DNA of 64,000 nt. Source: Isoetes taiwanensis. Taxonomy: Eukaryota; Streptophyta; Lycopodiopsida; Isoetales; Isoetaceae. The number at the start of each line of letters is the position of its first letter. Position 1 is the first letter of the stretch. The notes beneath the pieces are model-generated. The model was not told the origin of the DNA. It saw only the letters and a list, made by a program, of their open reading frames with translations, and did no database searches. The position numbers and the translations under genes were made by a program. Positions 34,646-47,410 of the stretch are shown here, one piece after another. The stretch lies in NCBI GenBank assembly GCA_021234155.1, contig JAJEKV010000032.1, positions 6,418,736 through 6,482,735 of the forward strand, written 5' to 3'.

Positions 34646-35929
34646 TTCACGCTTGCGGCTCCTCTTGCGGGACGCGGCTGCAGCATGCCAGTTTTTTAAT
34701 TCGTAGAGGTCTTCGAATGCTGCCATCCGTGGGTACGATCCCTCCTCTCTCTGCTCTTTCATTTGACACCCACGATTTCCTCCCTGCTCTTCCTGTAGCG
34801 CTCCGATTTTTGGCGATGAAGCTTGGGCTGGGTCGTGTGCTTTCGTAGGTATTAGAAATGGTAAAACCGTGATTGAATGAACTCTGATGCATTACTAAAA
34901 CGCTTAAGTTCTTTTACAGTTTTTGCCAGGATCAATGTTTTGTAGCTTTTCGCAATATATAGACATAGGTGACTCCTGAGACATGGTTTATGTTCTGGTT
35001 TTGAGATGTGTTTCCTACAGGTAAAGATCGTTCACGCCATTGCAAATGCTCAAAAACCTCAGCAATCCATTTCTCTGGCATAAAGCGATTCTGTTCCGTA
35101 GTTCGATTCCTGTGAAAGGTATGCTTTGTGTTGATGCAATGTTGCCCTATATTTGAAAATGCGAATCTAAGCCTACTTCTGGATTTATGACAGTGTTCTT
35201 ATTTGCTTTATATTTTTTGCAATTGATCTTGGTTTGGACAATCTTTCCAAAATCGATTCACCCTCAGAAGTGCATTTTAGTGAAGAGTCTATATGACTAT
35301 GAACTTTTAATTGCCACAGAAGAAAGGCATCTGCATCTTTGAGCATCATCATGTCGCTGAATCTGAGGCTTGCTTTTTTGCAGCCTTATTTCTTTAGGTA
35401 TGCCCGAGTTATTTTTTCATGTCCTCAAAGTACATATAGATACATTGTGGGTGCTGCATTTTTTTGTTTACTTTTTTCTGACAAGACAAACATCTAGATC
35501 TTCATCCCCACTTGGCGAAACAATTTGGCAAAAGCAGAAATCTTTACTTCCAACGTGAGGTGTCTGACGATGGACCTTGCACTTTGAATGTAGGTAACCG
35601 TTCTAGATTCTTTTGTATGGTATGAGAAGATAGCTGGATGTGTTTAGTGTAGGCTTTAATGGCACAACGTTCAGGTCATTTATTATATGGGTTTGGCATG
35701 GCCTCTTATCTATTTCTTACTGGTTCTTCCTTTTATGTGCTTGATATGATTGTAGTTCATGTTATGCACAGTTTTCTTGCATACGCAATGTAAGTTTGAT
35801 AGTCTTTGGTTTATGAAATACAATAACTTGACTGCCACATACGCTTCCTTTATGGGTCAAGAAAAATTAGAACTGTTGTTGAATGTGCAGTATTTATGTA
35901 CTATAAAAATCTCTTTATGATCAGAGAAT
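34646..35929. other. No recognisable gene
   Basis: AT-rich sequence with short plus-strand open stretches only (for example 35370-35558). No repeat or RNA gene that I can support. Confidence 0.45.
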
Positions 35930-35944
35930 CACTACAAGAAAATG
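35930..35944 (+). mobile_element. CACTA-type terminus, CACTACAAGAAAATG
   Basis: CACTACAAGAAA is the classic left end of plant CACTA transposons. The flank is AAT. A right-end motif occurs at 47430, but its flank is TCA, so the two do not form one element. Probably a truncated copy or a non-autonomous element of unknown extent. Confidence 0.45.
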
Positions 35945-36180
35945 CGTCTTCAATGGATAGTCATTGGTAGATGCAATTGTTGGCGAAGAATATACATATA
36001 GTCTGCAATGTCGTGAAATTATTTTGCTGGGAGCAAGAGATAACCCACCCGTTTCAGTGGAAAGGATTTGTTGATAGAGGTTTAAATTGTAGTTCTTTAC
36101 TTCTTTAACAATGATCTTTTTGGCTGTGTTTAGTTTGAAATTGCTTAGTTTAGATGGTACTTTATGCAGTCTGTTGACAT

Positions 36181-36725
36181 TAGGGCTTTTTTGAGATTAA
36201 AAAAGGGCCTTCAAAACATGCCAACTAAGCCAAATGAAGATAAATGAACTACCAATCAGAAATCAGAGCCTGACGGGTCCAGTCAGCAAAACTGTTATAA
36301 CTAACTCACTGGATCACATTTTCTAGCATAACTATTGATAGAAAAGTCCAAATGAGCTCTCGTTTAGTGCAATAGATAGATCTTGTTGAGATCTTTCCAA
36401 CCTTAGGTGCTTTGTACATATTTTAACCACTTATGATTGTCAAAACTTCAAAAAAAATGGTTTTTACCATTTTTTACTATCCTACGAGGCTAAAAAATAT
36501 GCAAAACCACCCAAGGTTGGAAAGATCTCAATGAGATCTATCTATTGCACCAAACAAGAGCTCATTTGGACTTTTCTATCAACACTTATGCTAGAAAATG
36601 TGATCCAGTGAGTTAGTTATAACTGTTTTGCTGACTAGATTACCAGTTCTGTTTTCTGATTGGTAGTCCATATAGCTTAGTCAGCAGTTCTTAGAAGGCC
36701 CTTTTATGATCTCAAAAAATCCCTA
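36181..36725. mobile_element. 545-bp foldback element with ~235-bp arms
   Basis: The left arm (36181-about 36415) is the reverse complement of the right arm (about 36490-36725), roughly 85-90% with small indels. The ends are TAGGGCTTTTTTGAGAT and its complement. The best-matched part includes 'gatcacattttctagcat' and 'gaaaagtccaaatgagctc'. The loop is about 75 bp. A transcript would form a long hairpin. No coding capacity; type is MITE or foldback. Confidence 0.85.
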
Positions 36726-39690
36726 ATATGGGCCTTGCTTTGTGATAAAGCTTTCATTTGTTTATTTGTTCATCTATATATGCATGTTCATAGATCAAAA
36801 GTTCCTCTATTCAGACCATCTGAGTTTTCTTGATGGTTTTTTCTTAAATGTGCAGAGATGTTTGAAGTTCCTTAGCACTAATTTGCAAGGTACTTCAATT
36901 TTATGCACATGTTTATTTTTATAGTTTACAACAGAAGGAAAGATAGAAATCTCAGCAGGCAAACAAGCTGAGTGGTTTCAGAATTAGGCATTTGCATAAT
37001 TGAGAAGATATTACAAGGTCAATTAATAGTATTCATGGATGTCTAAATGGATTGTGTTGGTAAAAAATTGCATTTGCCTCAATTTAATTATTATCTTGTG
37101 GCAAAGAACATTAATTTTAACTGACTTGGCCATAACTAGAATATTTGTCATATAAGCACTTAGAATATCTCCTACCAGAATGATAGCATGTTGAATAGAA
37201 AATGGCTGGAATTACAGGATGGGATTTAAGAAAGGTGATATTGGACATGGGATTCAAACTTGTGAGTTCTTCGTAGTTGTGAGCTAAATTAATATTCAAC
37301 AAAAATCTGCTTGCTGATTATTGTATCTGGTATCTGGCATCATATTTAATTCTTCTAGAAGATATTTTGCAGGAAAGAATTGCACAGGTTTTTGGTGGTG
37401 TTGTAGAGTGCATTAAAGAAAGATGAAAAGCAATGGACATTACCATGGGCCATAAGCAATCTAAATCCACATAACCAACCTGACAAGGTATAAGAATTTA
37501 TACATTTCTTCATTTGTTGTATAAGAGCTATAACTCATCATTTGCTTTTTTTATTGAATGGTTTAAGTTTTCAAGATCTCCGACTGATGACATTTCTCTT
37601 ATAGCCAATACTGCATTTTGTCCAACAACTACAAAACTTGAAGAGGCTGGTCCACTGGGTAATTCAACCTGTTATACATTTTATGGTTTCAAACATTTGT
37701 TGCATGCGTCTTTGTACGTTAGGAATTGAAGTTGATGTGCTCAAAGTTCCTTCAACAGTTGAACAAAATATAGGTTTTGTTGATGGTCGAAAGAATTCAG
37801 AACTGGCAGAATGTGGATGCCTGCACAACCATGAGGAAAGAATCTGATGGAAATAAATTCAAAGTGATTTATGGGCTAGGCATATCATGTTGGGAAGCTG
37901 GTCGTTGTAAAGTACATCATCCCCAAAGATTTTGATATCATAACTGCCTATCATCATGTGGAAGCATAGGCTTAAAGATGTGCAACATCATAAATGGATT
38001 CAAATGCCCTTTATGCATGCAGAGTTTACCAGGAATCCATAAGCAAAAGTCTGTATCTTATGGCATTACACTTTTATCAGGAATTGCTAAGGTGGATCTT
38101 GCAAGTAATAAGTGGTGGTTCTCACGTTTTGTGTTAAATTAGGAGACTCTTCATTTTTGGGTTCAATACTATTGAGCCTAAGATGAAAGCCAATCACCAT
38201 CTTGCTTTTATAATGCGATTACTCTTTATTTCTTGGTTTTTTTTAACCAATGATTCTTTGTTTCTATGTTCAATACCACTGGAGCCTACTATGAAAGCAA
38301 ATAACCACCTTGGTATGAAAGTCATTGATCACCTTGGTTTTTAATACAATGACTTTTCATTTTTGCATAAATTAACCAATGACCACCTTTGTCTTTAATA
38401 CAATGACTCTTCATTTTTTTATGAATCAACCATTGGAATGAATGCCTATAGTGCAGGAATAAACTCCTATAGAAACTAATATTGTAAAACACAATGCGTT
38501 AAACATCCAGGCTTAATTTTTCAAGGCTCATATGATGAACTAACCATTTATCCCGCGAGGGGATAGTGGTATTGCTTCCTTTGATGTATTTTAGTCAAAA
38601 TAGTGTGCCATACTTTTCATATCTCTACTTTCATTATGGTGGAAGTCAACTACAATGTGTTAACCATAGTTTTCTAAGGCTCATATGAGCTAACCATTCC
38701 TCTATTCGCAAGGGGGTAGTGGTATTGCTTCCTCCAATGGATTTAGTCAGCATAGTGTTTCATACTTTCTCCAATTTAGAACTATAATTGGTTTTGGCTA
38801 CACATTGGATCTGCTCTCTGCCACAAACACAAAATCCTAGACAAACCTTAAGCATAAACCTTATGTAGGCCTTACTATGTGTACCCTTGATCGTCTATCC
38901 ATTCTATTCCCAAACTCTATAGCTTCGCCCCAGGTACTCCATTATGGACACAATTATATTTATTACTCTTTAATCCACTTACAAACTCCATTATGTATGG
39001 CTATTTCTTTCATGTCTTACTTGGAGTAAGTAGTTGGCGAGCTCCCTAGGACGAGCCAGTTTCACATCCCGTGTAAGAGTCCGATGGCTGGTAGGAGCCA
39101 CATAGTGCAACCACATGCATATAGTCAAACACATTGACGTATTTGGTCGTTTGTCTTACGTCATAAGATCATTTTTTATTTAAGCTGGGCTTGAAATAGT
39201 GAAATGTTCCTCTACCCCAACGTTATGAAACCAAAACAAATGAATAAGTAGAATGATAACACCCTTATATTGTGATATATGCTAATAGAATCTATCTATA
39301 AACCTTATAAATGCAATTTTATTGACCAGGCATGAGATTAGCAATCTTCTACAAAACCTAAAGTAATACCCTAAACTGGATGGACTCCATTACGTCTATG
39401 TCTTCTATTTCACCCCATGCTGTCTATTGTTCCTACCTATCCTCAGCTAATGCATGACACCCCTTTACATCTATAGACACGGTACATTTAGTGCTTTTAG
39501 TTCCACCTACCCTCTTACGTCTACTTATTCCACATGTCTACTCATTCCAAACGTCCACGACTAATGCCCGGCATCGTCGGGCACACGTTCCTAGTTTAAA
39601 AATATAAATACAATACACGATTTGCAATTAAAAAAAAGGTGACATGCCCTTTTGCCTCGGGTACATCATGTACATCATATTGTAATAATT
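36726..39690. other. AT-rich sequence without a recognised gene; local degenerate repeats
   Basis: A pair of about 160-bp direct repeats starts at 38491 and 38652 (acaatg.gttaa.cat ... gtggtattgcttcct). Before it, 38140-38420 has several degenerate units with 'aatacaatgactcttcattt' and 'aaccaatgaccacctt'. Short open stretches at 37514-37847 are not recognisable. The remainder shows nothing I can support. Confidence 0.45.
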
Positions 39691-39721
39691 ATTTGAGCAA
39701 AACATTTTTTTTTTATTTTTT

Positions 39722-39854
39722 TGGGTTGCCCCTAGGGGGGCAAACCCTTGTTTATGTGGGTTTGTGGCATATCCTAAGTATATGCTGGAATATACCTAAG
39801 ATATGCTGGTGACTGCTAAAAACCCTCTGTTGCTTGTAAACTGGCAGTTTCGTG
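39722..39854. repeat. Dispersed repeat, copy 1 (GGGGGGCAAACCCTTG)
   Basis: About 133 bp from 'gggttgcccctaggggggca' to 'taaactggcagtttcgtg'. It matches the copy at 43340-43476 at roughly 85%, same orientation. Could be a small interspersed element or paired ends of a larger one. Confidence 0.7.
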
Positions 39855-39859
39855 CGTTG

Positions 39860-42840
39860 TAGATCGCGGATGTTCCAACCGGAAACTGGCATGGCAGGGC
39901 AGCAAGCAAGCAAGTGGCTGCGGCATCAAGCAGGCAATGGTTTCACTCATCAGCATTTTGGCAAGCAAGCAATCAGTCAGTTGCAGGGCAAACGGATTTC
40001 CAAACGTGATTTGTGCATTTCGTTTCTGGGTCTTTCGGAAGGATTTCTGGTTTCTTGAGTTTTTGCATAACATTTCTGGTTTCATGGCATGAGTGTGCAG
40101 TCCAAAGCGTAAAATATTGTGGCATTTTAGCGACAGCATCAGGCAAGCAAACGTTTTTGGTTTATAATCTTCAAACTATTTCTGGCTTCATGGCATGAAT
40201 GCAGCCAAAGGGGGAATTATGGTGGCATTTTAGCAATAGCATCAGACAAGCATTTGAAATTGAGGGTTCTGTGAAGAGAGGTACTGTTATGACTGATTAC
40301 ATCGTTAAGGCAGGAGTTATTTTGGGAGCCTCTTCAGTCTCCAAACTTGATCGAGGACATGTCTGGCAGAATCCTAAGTCTGCGACTGGTTAAGACAGTA
40401 GATGGTTTGACCGCTTAACTGACATTCTGCTTTAATGCAGAGTATTGGCTTTATGAAGATTTTGTTCAAGGATACTCGATAAACGTACCTCAAGGTACCA
40501 ACGTTTAGGACTAAAGTAGAATAAGCTAGTTTTCTAAACACATAATCTTGCAGACACATGCTTACAAGCTACATTATTATATGTTTAAGGACATATGCAC
40601 CACTTTAAACCTTCCCTTGGTAGATTGGGTGCAAGGAGAAGGAAAGGGGACTGGACAAAGGAAGGTGACTGCTTTTCTTCCTCCGAATGAAGGTTTTGCT
40701 AATGGTGCGTATGTGCCTTCCACTTATGGTTGGAATTTTCCCATTGTTTATTGCGCATTAGTCTTGGGTGTCATACGTTGAGCATAAACATCAGTGGCAG
40801 CAAAATGCTAGAGATTTATCTGGCTCAGCAGATATACCCTAAGATGTGTTGTATGTCATGTGCCTTAATTTATTATGACAATGTTTCCTTGATGTAGGAG
40901 ATAAATAAAGTAAAGCCAACTTTCTAGATTTTCTGGCCCAATATGAAGGGATAGTTGTCATAACTAGGTTATATAAGGGATGTCTGTTAAGACCGGCTAT
41001 TTAATTTACCCATCAGCAACGCTTGTAAGGGAGGATGGCATGTTCTCTAATGTTAAGTCTCCATGTTTCTTGAAATCAGCGCTTTTTTTCCAAGAATTGA
41101 TAAATAGCTTAAGCTTAAAAAGCAATATTGGAAGTTGCAGCTAGAAACAGCCAATGGGGTGAAGTGCCTGAAATGGGGGAAGGTATATTCTAATCCAAAA
41201 GGAAGGTCCATGAAATGCACATTGACCCTATGAGACTATACGGTCCTCTAAAACTAATAGGCAACCACATAGAGAAAATACGATGGTGAAACTTTTTATA
41301 TCTTTTTGTTTCCTTGTTAGAAAGTCATTGTTTATCTCAGTGGATACTCACTAATTTTGAAACCACTTCACTAATTTTGCACCTCGAACATGTATTACAG
41401 TGAATATTATCATTACTGGGCTTGGGGCTGACTACACTGGTCTTGGGTCTCTTGGCTTAGTTGATGTTTTTGCAGAGAATCTGGTATTGCAACTTAAATC
41501 AATGTCTCTCCAGAATTTTCTTTCTAGGTTTATTCATTTTGTACTTCTGGATTCTATAGTGCACATATTAAAGATTGGGCTTCTGTGCATTAGGTTAATA
41601 TCCTGGATAGGAGTTGGAAAAATCCACCTGGGCAAGCAGCTCGGCTTGTTGATGCATATGCCAAAAACGGTAAGCTCTACTATGCTTTAGCCATCAACGG
41701 GAAGGGTGATGTTTGCCTGTACCATAAGGTGAGTTGAAGTCCCCCAATAGGCGATGTAAATTTATGGGCCACATGGGTCTCCGATCCTTTCTTCGAGACG
41801 GAAGTCTGTATATATAGAAGTATCTTCCCTTATGCCTTTTCTATTTTATATCTACCATAGTTTCATCTAGGCTAAGAATATTTCAGACGGATTATTGCAT
41901 CTGATACACTTGGCATTTTTATTCTAGGGATGTATTATGTTATACAATCCAAAGTCCTGGCGAGAGCCGTCGCCATCTGCTTTCAGTAGTAGGCATTGGG
42001 TCAAATGGATGGATTAAGCAGTTATATACTGTTACTGGGCAGGTATAATTTTCACCTTAGAATAACATATGCCTTCTTTTGTTTTCTGTATATGGTTATT
42101 TGTTGGGACTTTGATGTACATTTCTAGAATTTGAATCATTCCTTTGTGTTTTCATAGTTTTTGGAAGAACAGAACTACAAGGATGCTATCCAACAGGTAG
42201 TCAATTTGATTCTGTAGGAGTCTGTAGGCAAAAATTTTTGTTACTTGATAAAATAAAATTTATTTAAAAGTGATAAAGGACGAATGACGAACCTCTCTTT
42301 CTGGAAAACGAGAGGATTCTTGTGCATGGGGTTGTAAATTGTTGTCAAAGAACCTCTCCAAATTTTTACACAAATTCCGCATCCAAATGCTGCTACTTTT
42401 ACTTCTGGGATTAGGACATGAAGCAAGTTATGGACTGCAGAGAAGGTAAGATCTTGCTTCAAATGCGAAAGACTGCCAAGCCCCATTTCATGAGTGTTTG
42501 TGGCCTTTAATTATTGTCAAAGTATTAGATTATAGTATAAAATGGAAGGCAAATAGAGCTGTTATGTGAGATGCTAATCCAATATTTTTCCTTACTTCTA
42601 GGTGATAAATTCGTTCAAGGTGATTCGAAGAACATGAGGATGTCTTGGTTTGTCATGGTGCCTGTAACCAATATCATGATGTACGTTCTGGTAATACGTG
42701 AACAGTTGGTTGGAGCAATTAGGGCAACTATAAGGCTAGTACGACTTGGTACTTTTAGAATGTCTTTAAAGTCAATCATACCAAGGGCTGAAATTGTACG
42801 TTGCAGGCTTTAAGACATGCATGCAAATCCGATTTTGGGC
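39860..42840 (+). other. Unidentified remnant ORFs, plus strand
   Basis: Scattered protein-like runs occur on the plus strand: KRGTVMTDYIVKAGVILGAS (about 40280-40340), KVTAFLPPNEGFANGAYVP (about 40661-40720), IIITGLGADYTGLGSLGL (41405-41460), and AARLVDAYAKNGKLYYALAI (about 41640-41700). They are separated by stops and possible introns. They look like exons of one decayed gene or transposon ORF between the two dispersed repeats. No family recognised. Confidence 0.3.
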
Positions 42841-43339
42841 ATACTTGGAATGAGAAAGAAGGGTATGGTTGATTGTCATGGTTTTCCTTTTTTATATTTC
42901 GTTTTAACATATGCAGTGACGAATATGTTGCATAATTATATGTGATAATGTGGTGATAGTGTGGTAACAGTCATGCTACTTGGGTCCTTAAACTTAGATA
43001 TTTGCATCGGTGTGGGTTCATAAACTTGCATGCAACGACATGCAACTGTGACATGTCTACCCACATGCCCATGTGCGTAGCCCTTTTTTTCTATCCTCAT
43101 ACCATGCATGCAGCGACACCCACAAAAATACATGCCACAACCGATTTCGACTGCCCACCTTTACCCCCCAACAAGCAGCTCAATTAAGTGAGAACATACC
43201 CCTTGCATACGATTTATCATATGATACAAGCCCCAAATCTTGGCCCAACCATGCCAGAAATACCGCCCGCGAATATCAGCTGCAAATGTTGCAGATTTAT
43301 TGATATCATCTACTTTAAGACGATTTTTTACATGTTTTG

Positions 43340-43476
43340 GGTTTTTGAGTTGCCCTGGGGGGGCAAACCCTTGCTTATATGGGTTTGTGGCACATCCTAG
43401 GTATATGCTGGAATATACCTAGGATATGCTGGTGATTGCTCCAAACCCATTGCTACCTGTAAACTAGCAGTCTCGT
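43340..43476. repeat. Dispersed repeat, copy 2, with perfect CCTAGGTATA hairpin
   Basis: Second copy of the 39722-39854 repeat. Here the inverted arms CCTAGGTATA and TATACCTAGG around an 8-nt loop are perfect, while in copy 1 they are mismatched. Confidence 0.7.
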
Positions 43477-44228
43477 GTAAACTGAACATGCATAGACAAA
43501 AGAAAACACACTGGCCAACATATGTTATAAGGTATCTCATATTGTGCAGCGTGGCAATTTTAAACTTGAAGTTTCAAGAGAATTAGAATGTTAGTAAATG
43601 TACTTCTTGGCCATATGGCATCATATCATTGTGAGGCAAGATAGATTAACATCTAATGTTGATCCTGCACCTAAATCTTCCTACTTAAACTAGAAATGGT
43701 GCCCAGCATCAAACATCATTATCGAGACAACAAATGTATACAGGAAAAGGATCTGACTACAGAGGCTTGATGGGTAGTAGTATGTGAAGCCTAGAGCAAG
43801 CCAAGAAGATGAAGAGAACATTGATGGCGAGCTGAAGCACATAAAGCTCAAAATAAGGATAAAAGGAATGAAAAGGCCTTGTCAGTTTGAGGATAGATGC
43901 AACAAACAGTCTTGTTTAGAGAGTTGATGCAGGATGCCATAAAAAGATAAAGTTGCGGCTACAAAATGGGTTATGGCGAGTTGTTTCTCTTTGCCTGGAA
44001 GTTTCGTGATGGAGATTTGTCTTACAAGGATGAGAGCACAATTTATTTGTCTGAGGTATCCAGGTGTCGATCAAGAATGGGGATGCGATGCCACAGAGAC
44101 ATAAATTCAAGATTCTATTTACGAGAACAGTAAACTACTCAGTTACATACACAATTTGATCGAGGGGTACTTGTGGATAGGCTTGTACATGAATGTAGCG
44201 GAACTATAAACTGATTGTAAGAACATGG
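43477..44228. other. No recognisable feature
   Basis: AT-rich sequence without a supported ORF, repeat or RNA gene. 42840-43339 is likewise empty apart from short spurious ORFs. Confidence 0.45.
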
Positions 44229-44528
44229 TAGGGGTCTACTTTAATTTAAACATAGATTGTAAAAACATGACTTCACTGTTATATTTAGGCCACTTCACCC
44301 TCCAGCCATGGAGGGCTACCCTTGTCATGAACCTACTCGAAAAACAAGGAAAATACGTGTAAAATACGCAAGAAATACAGAAGAAATATGCCAAGATCAG
44401 CAAAGACTCTGATATATGAACACGAATCAATAATACAATAGCCCGAAGGCAAGCAGGAATACAAGACAGATGCCTAGAAGGCTCAAGACTGGCATTGAAC
44501 CGGAATGGTTTGACACGAAGGAGGTGCC

Positions 44529-44638
44529 TCCTTATATATCTAGACCAACGGTCAGGATCGCGCCACTCCAATGGATGAGATCGCGCCAAGTGTCGCGCAT
44601 GCATTTAGGTTCCAGAACATTCTAGAACCTTCTGGAGA
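44529..44638 (-). promoter_or_regulatory. Heat-shock element upstream of a TATA box
   Basis: 44614-44638 reads AGAAC ATTCT AGAAC CTTCT GGAGA: four perfect alternating nGAAn/nTTCn units and a partial fifth, the binding site of trimeric heat-shock factor. On the minus strand ATATATAAGG lies about 75 bp downstream (44530-44540), with ATCCATTGG (CCAAT complement) between. The transcript would run left through 44236-44520, which has no recognised gene. The layout recalls heat-activated plant Copia LTRs such as ONSEN, but no LTR pair was found. Confidence 0.6.
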
Positions 44639-44680
44639 TAGTCCCACATATGAGGAAGACGTGAAGAAATGCCTTCAACA

Positions 44681-44752
44681 AATATTGGTAACGCACTTGG
44701 CAAGGGTGTGTGACTCGCAACTGGAAGGTTGCGAGTTCAAACCTTGTCTTGT
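44681..44752 (+). other. tRNA-like sequence, probable SINE head
   Basis: TTGGTAACGCACTTGGCAAG resembles a D-arm and anticodon arm start, and GGTTGCGAGTTCAAACC is a good T-arm with B-box. The acceptor stem does not close, so it is not a working tRNA. It is followed by a perfect 12-bp inverted repeat, TGTGACGACCAT (44774-44785) with ATGGTCGTCACA (44831-44842). Confidence 0.45.
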
Positions 44753-44879
44753 GCAACTACTCTTTTGCATCTGTGTGACGACCATCTTTTGTACATACGA
44801 GTATAATGATCGTATGATACGAATATCCGTATGGTCGTCACAACCCTCTGTGCACAACACCTTGTTTATTATTATTATT

Positions 44880-45388
44880 ATTTTTTTCTGGACGTCGCAT
44901 GCGACGTATACACGTGGCTTTTTTTAAAATTGCACGTGGATTTTTTATTACACGTGGATTTTTTTTTACACGTGGATTTTATTTTTTTATTTTTTTTTAC
45001 GTCACGTCGCATGCGACGTAAACACGTGGATTTTTTTACGTATACATGTGGCTTTTTTTATTACACGTGGACTTTTTTATTTTATTTTACGTCACGTCGC
45101 ATGCGACGTATACACGTGGCTTTTTGCATTACACGTGGATTTTTTGATATTCCACGTGGAGTTTTTTAAAATCAGTACATGTGGCTGCGACGTCTAGTAC
45201 ACGTCGCATGCGACGTCTGTGTCACGTCCACGTCACGTATATGTCATGTCTGTGTCACGTCTGTAGACGTCGCATGCGACGTGTCTCTAGCGACGTCTGT
45301 GTCACGTCTGTGTCACGTGGTCAGCCGTCGCATAGACGTGAACCAGACGTCGCTAGAGACGTCGCTAAATGACCTTTCTCCTGTTGTG
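44880..45388. mobile_element. CACTA-like right end with palindromic subterminal array
   Basis: Five perfect ACGTCGCATGCGACGT palindromes lie at 44892, 45004, 45094, 45201 and 45267, interspersed with repeated CACGTGGATTTTTT and GTCTGTGTCACGTC units. The array ends at CCTTTCTCCTGTTGTG (45373-45388), whose complement CACAACAGGAGAAAGG resembles a CACTA terminus. No partner end was found in the window. Confidence 0.6.
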
Positions 45389-47410
45389 TAAGTTCACTTA
45401 ACTTAAGCAAGTACTATAATTAACATTGAATTAGAGATATATGCTCTATAACTTCGATTCAATTTGTGTTCTACGGTTAAGAAGAAAATGTGAAATGATG
45501 AAAAAAAGATAGATACAGTACATAGTACATCCTTCAAAAAGAGTAGAACATTACATATCAATTACTTTGATCATCCAAAATTATAGACCTCTAGCCAACT
45601 AGAGCACTTGTAATCAGTCAAATTTGAAGTTAGCATGGGCCAATAACTTACTAAGTCCCAAGGTATATTGGTTAGAAATCGTGTCTACTTTAGTGTTAAA
45701 GAGTTGCTATCTAGCCAATTCTACCAATATTGACAGAGTTGCAGGATTATTCTATTGATTGGATCCTTTGGCAAACATACGGTTGGGTCTATCAACAAAA
45801 TTGTAATAAACTGACATATCTTCATGCCATAGCTCCATACCATTGCCATTCATAGGAAGACAATACCACATATTGCTAGCAAGATGGTGAATTAAAGTTC
45901 CTGGCTACTAGTGGATCTTCTACTTCTTTTGAAGATTGCATTTTATTGCACACAATGTAAATGAACAAATCAATATATGTCTTTGCAAATTGTTCCTTGG
46001 ATCTTATTGCAATTCCTTTTTTTTTTTCCTTTTAGTGCCATCAACATTATATCATAATATTAGTGTTGGACTTGTATGCAAATCATGTTAGATCAGCACA
46101 TAACAAAGTTGCTATGCTATGTTTTCGCATGTGGATACAATTGTTTCAACATTCGATTCACAATCCCAATGTACATGTGCTTGGATATTCGAAGCCAACT
46201 TCTCGCAACCAACTTATTGTCGTGTCTGTCCTAAATGATGCTAATTGTGACACTTAAGGATCATCATCTGATAAATTCCCTCTTCCCCATGCATTGAAGT
46301 TGAATCCAGTCGAAGAACTCATTGATCACGAGAATGATTCACAAGAGGACGATCAAGACCTTCAGTTGAGCTCTCCAATAATGTATAGCCCAGAACATCA
46401 GATACTTGATGATTACTTTGATGAGGTGAACGACAGAGAAACTCAGACAGAGAGACATGTATCGAGGCTCCTTTTGTAATTGGATGATGATGAAATAGAA
46501 GAGGTTGAGTGTGATGTGCTATATGACATTGGTGAAGACCAATTCAATTAGTTTTTGAAGTATATTTATTATCCTTGATGAATATTGTGTTGAGATCCTC
46601 TTGTTGATTGCTAATATTCCGTATTGATGAACTTTTGAAGCATATGATATAAATAAGATAATGCACATGTGGTATATTTATAGCCTTGGTAATCTTGCTC
46701 TAGCCACATAAAATGATATGAAATGAAGACTTCGAGAAAGTGAAAAGTGTAGACAAGTAGTAATTATATAATAGTGTGAAGACAAATAGTTCTTTACATA
46801 GATGACAACTTTTGCATAGATTATTGAAAAAGTTAAAAATGTATATAGAATCGAATCGAACATATTTTTTAACGTCCACGAGACAAATAGGCCATAAGAC
46901 CCATACAATGGGCTAGAAAACATCACCAAACATAATAATAACATTACAACGCTTGGGCAAAACCCAGATGAAACTATGACTTGGCCCTTAGGCCAGACAA
47001 TCAAATCAGGCTTTACGTACCATCGCAAAATACAAAATCAAATAGAAATAACAACATAAAGAAGAACATGGCTATTCAAAAACCGTCCATGAATCAGAAG
47101 GCCACTGATCCCTAGTGATAGTCCGATTAACTATGTATACTGCCCACATTCGTTGCAGACGAGCTTCTCGTACTCGTTATAATTCCTCTTTTCATCTGGA
47201 GATGAGTTAGATCCTTTTGGACAGAAAAAGATGGTCCCTTTCAGATGATTGCCATGTTTCATTCTATGCAGCCTGGAAATAGCATCTCTGAAATAGACTA
47301 TGAGGCGATCAGAGAATTATTTGACCATATTGTTGTTAGTAACTATGGAATACTATTTTCACCTCAAAAAACACCCAAAATAGCTGTCTGACGCTATGGC
47401 TGATGCTAAT
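45389..47410 (+). other. AT-rich sequence with an unidentified acidic ORF remnant
   Basis: 46063-46550 contains two plus-strand pieces: VHVLGYSKPTSRNQLIVV, and an acidic run with HENDSQEDDQDLQLS and YFDEVNDRETQTE. They could be the C-terminal end of a decayed transposon protein. No family recognised. The rest shows nothing I can support. Confidence 0.3.

Noticed and set aside
39722-43476. LTR pair of an intact retrotransposon
   Set aside because: No primer-binding site, polypurine tract or target duplication was found, and the repeats lack TG/CA ends at matching positions.
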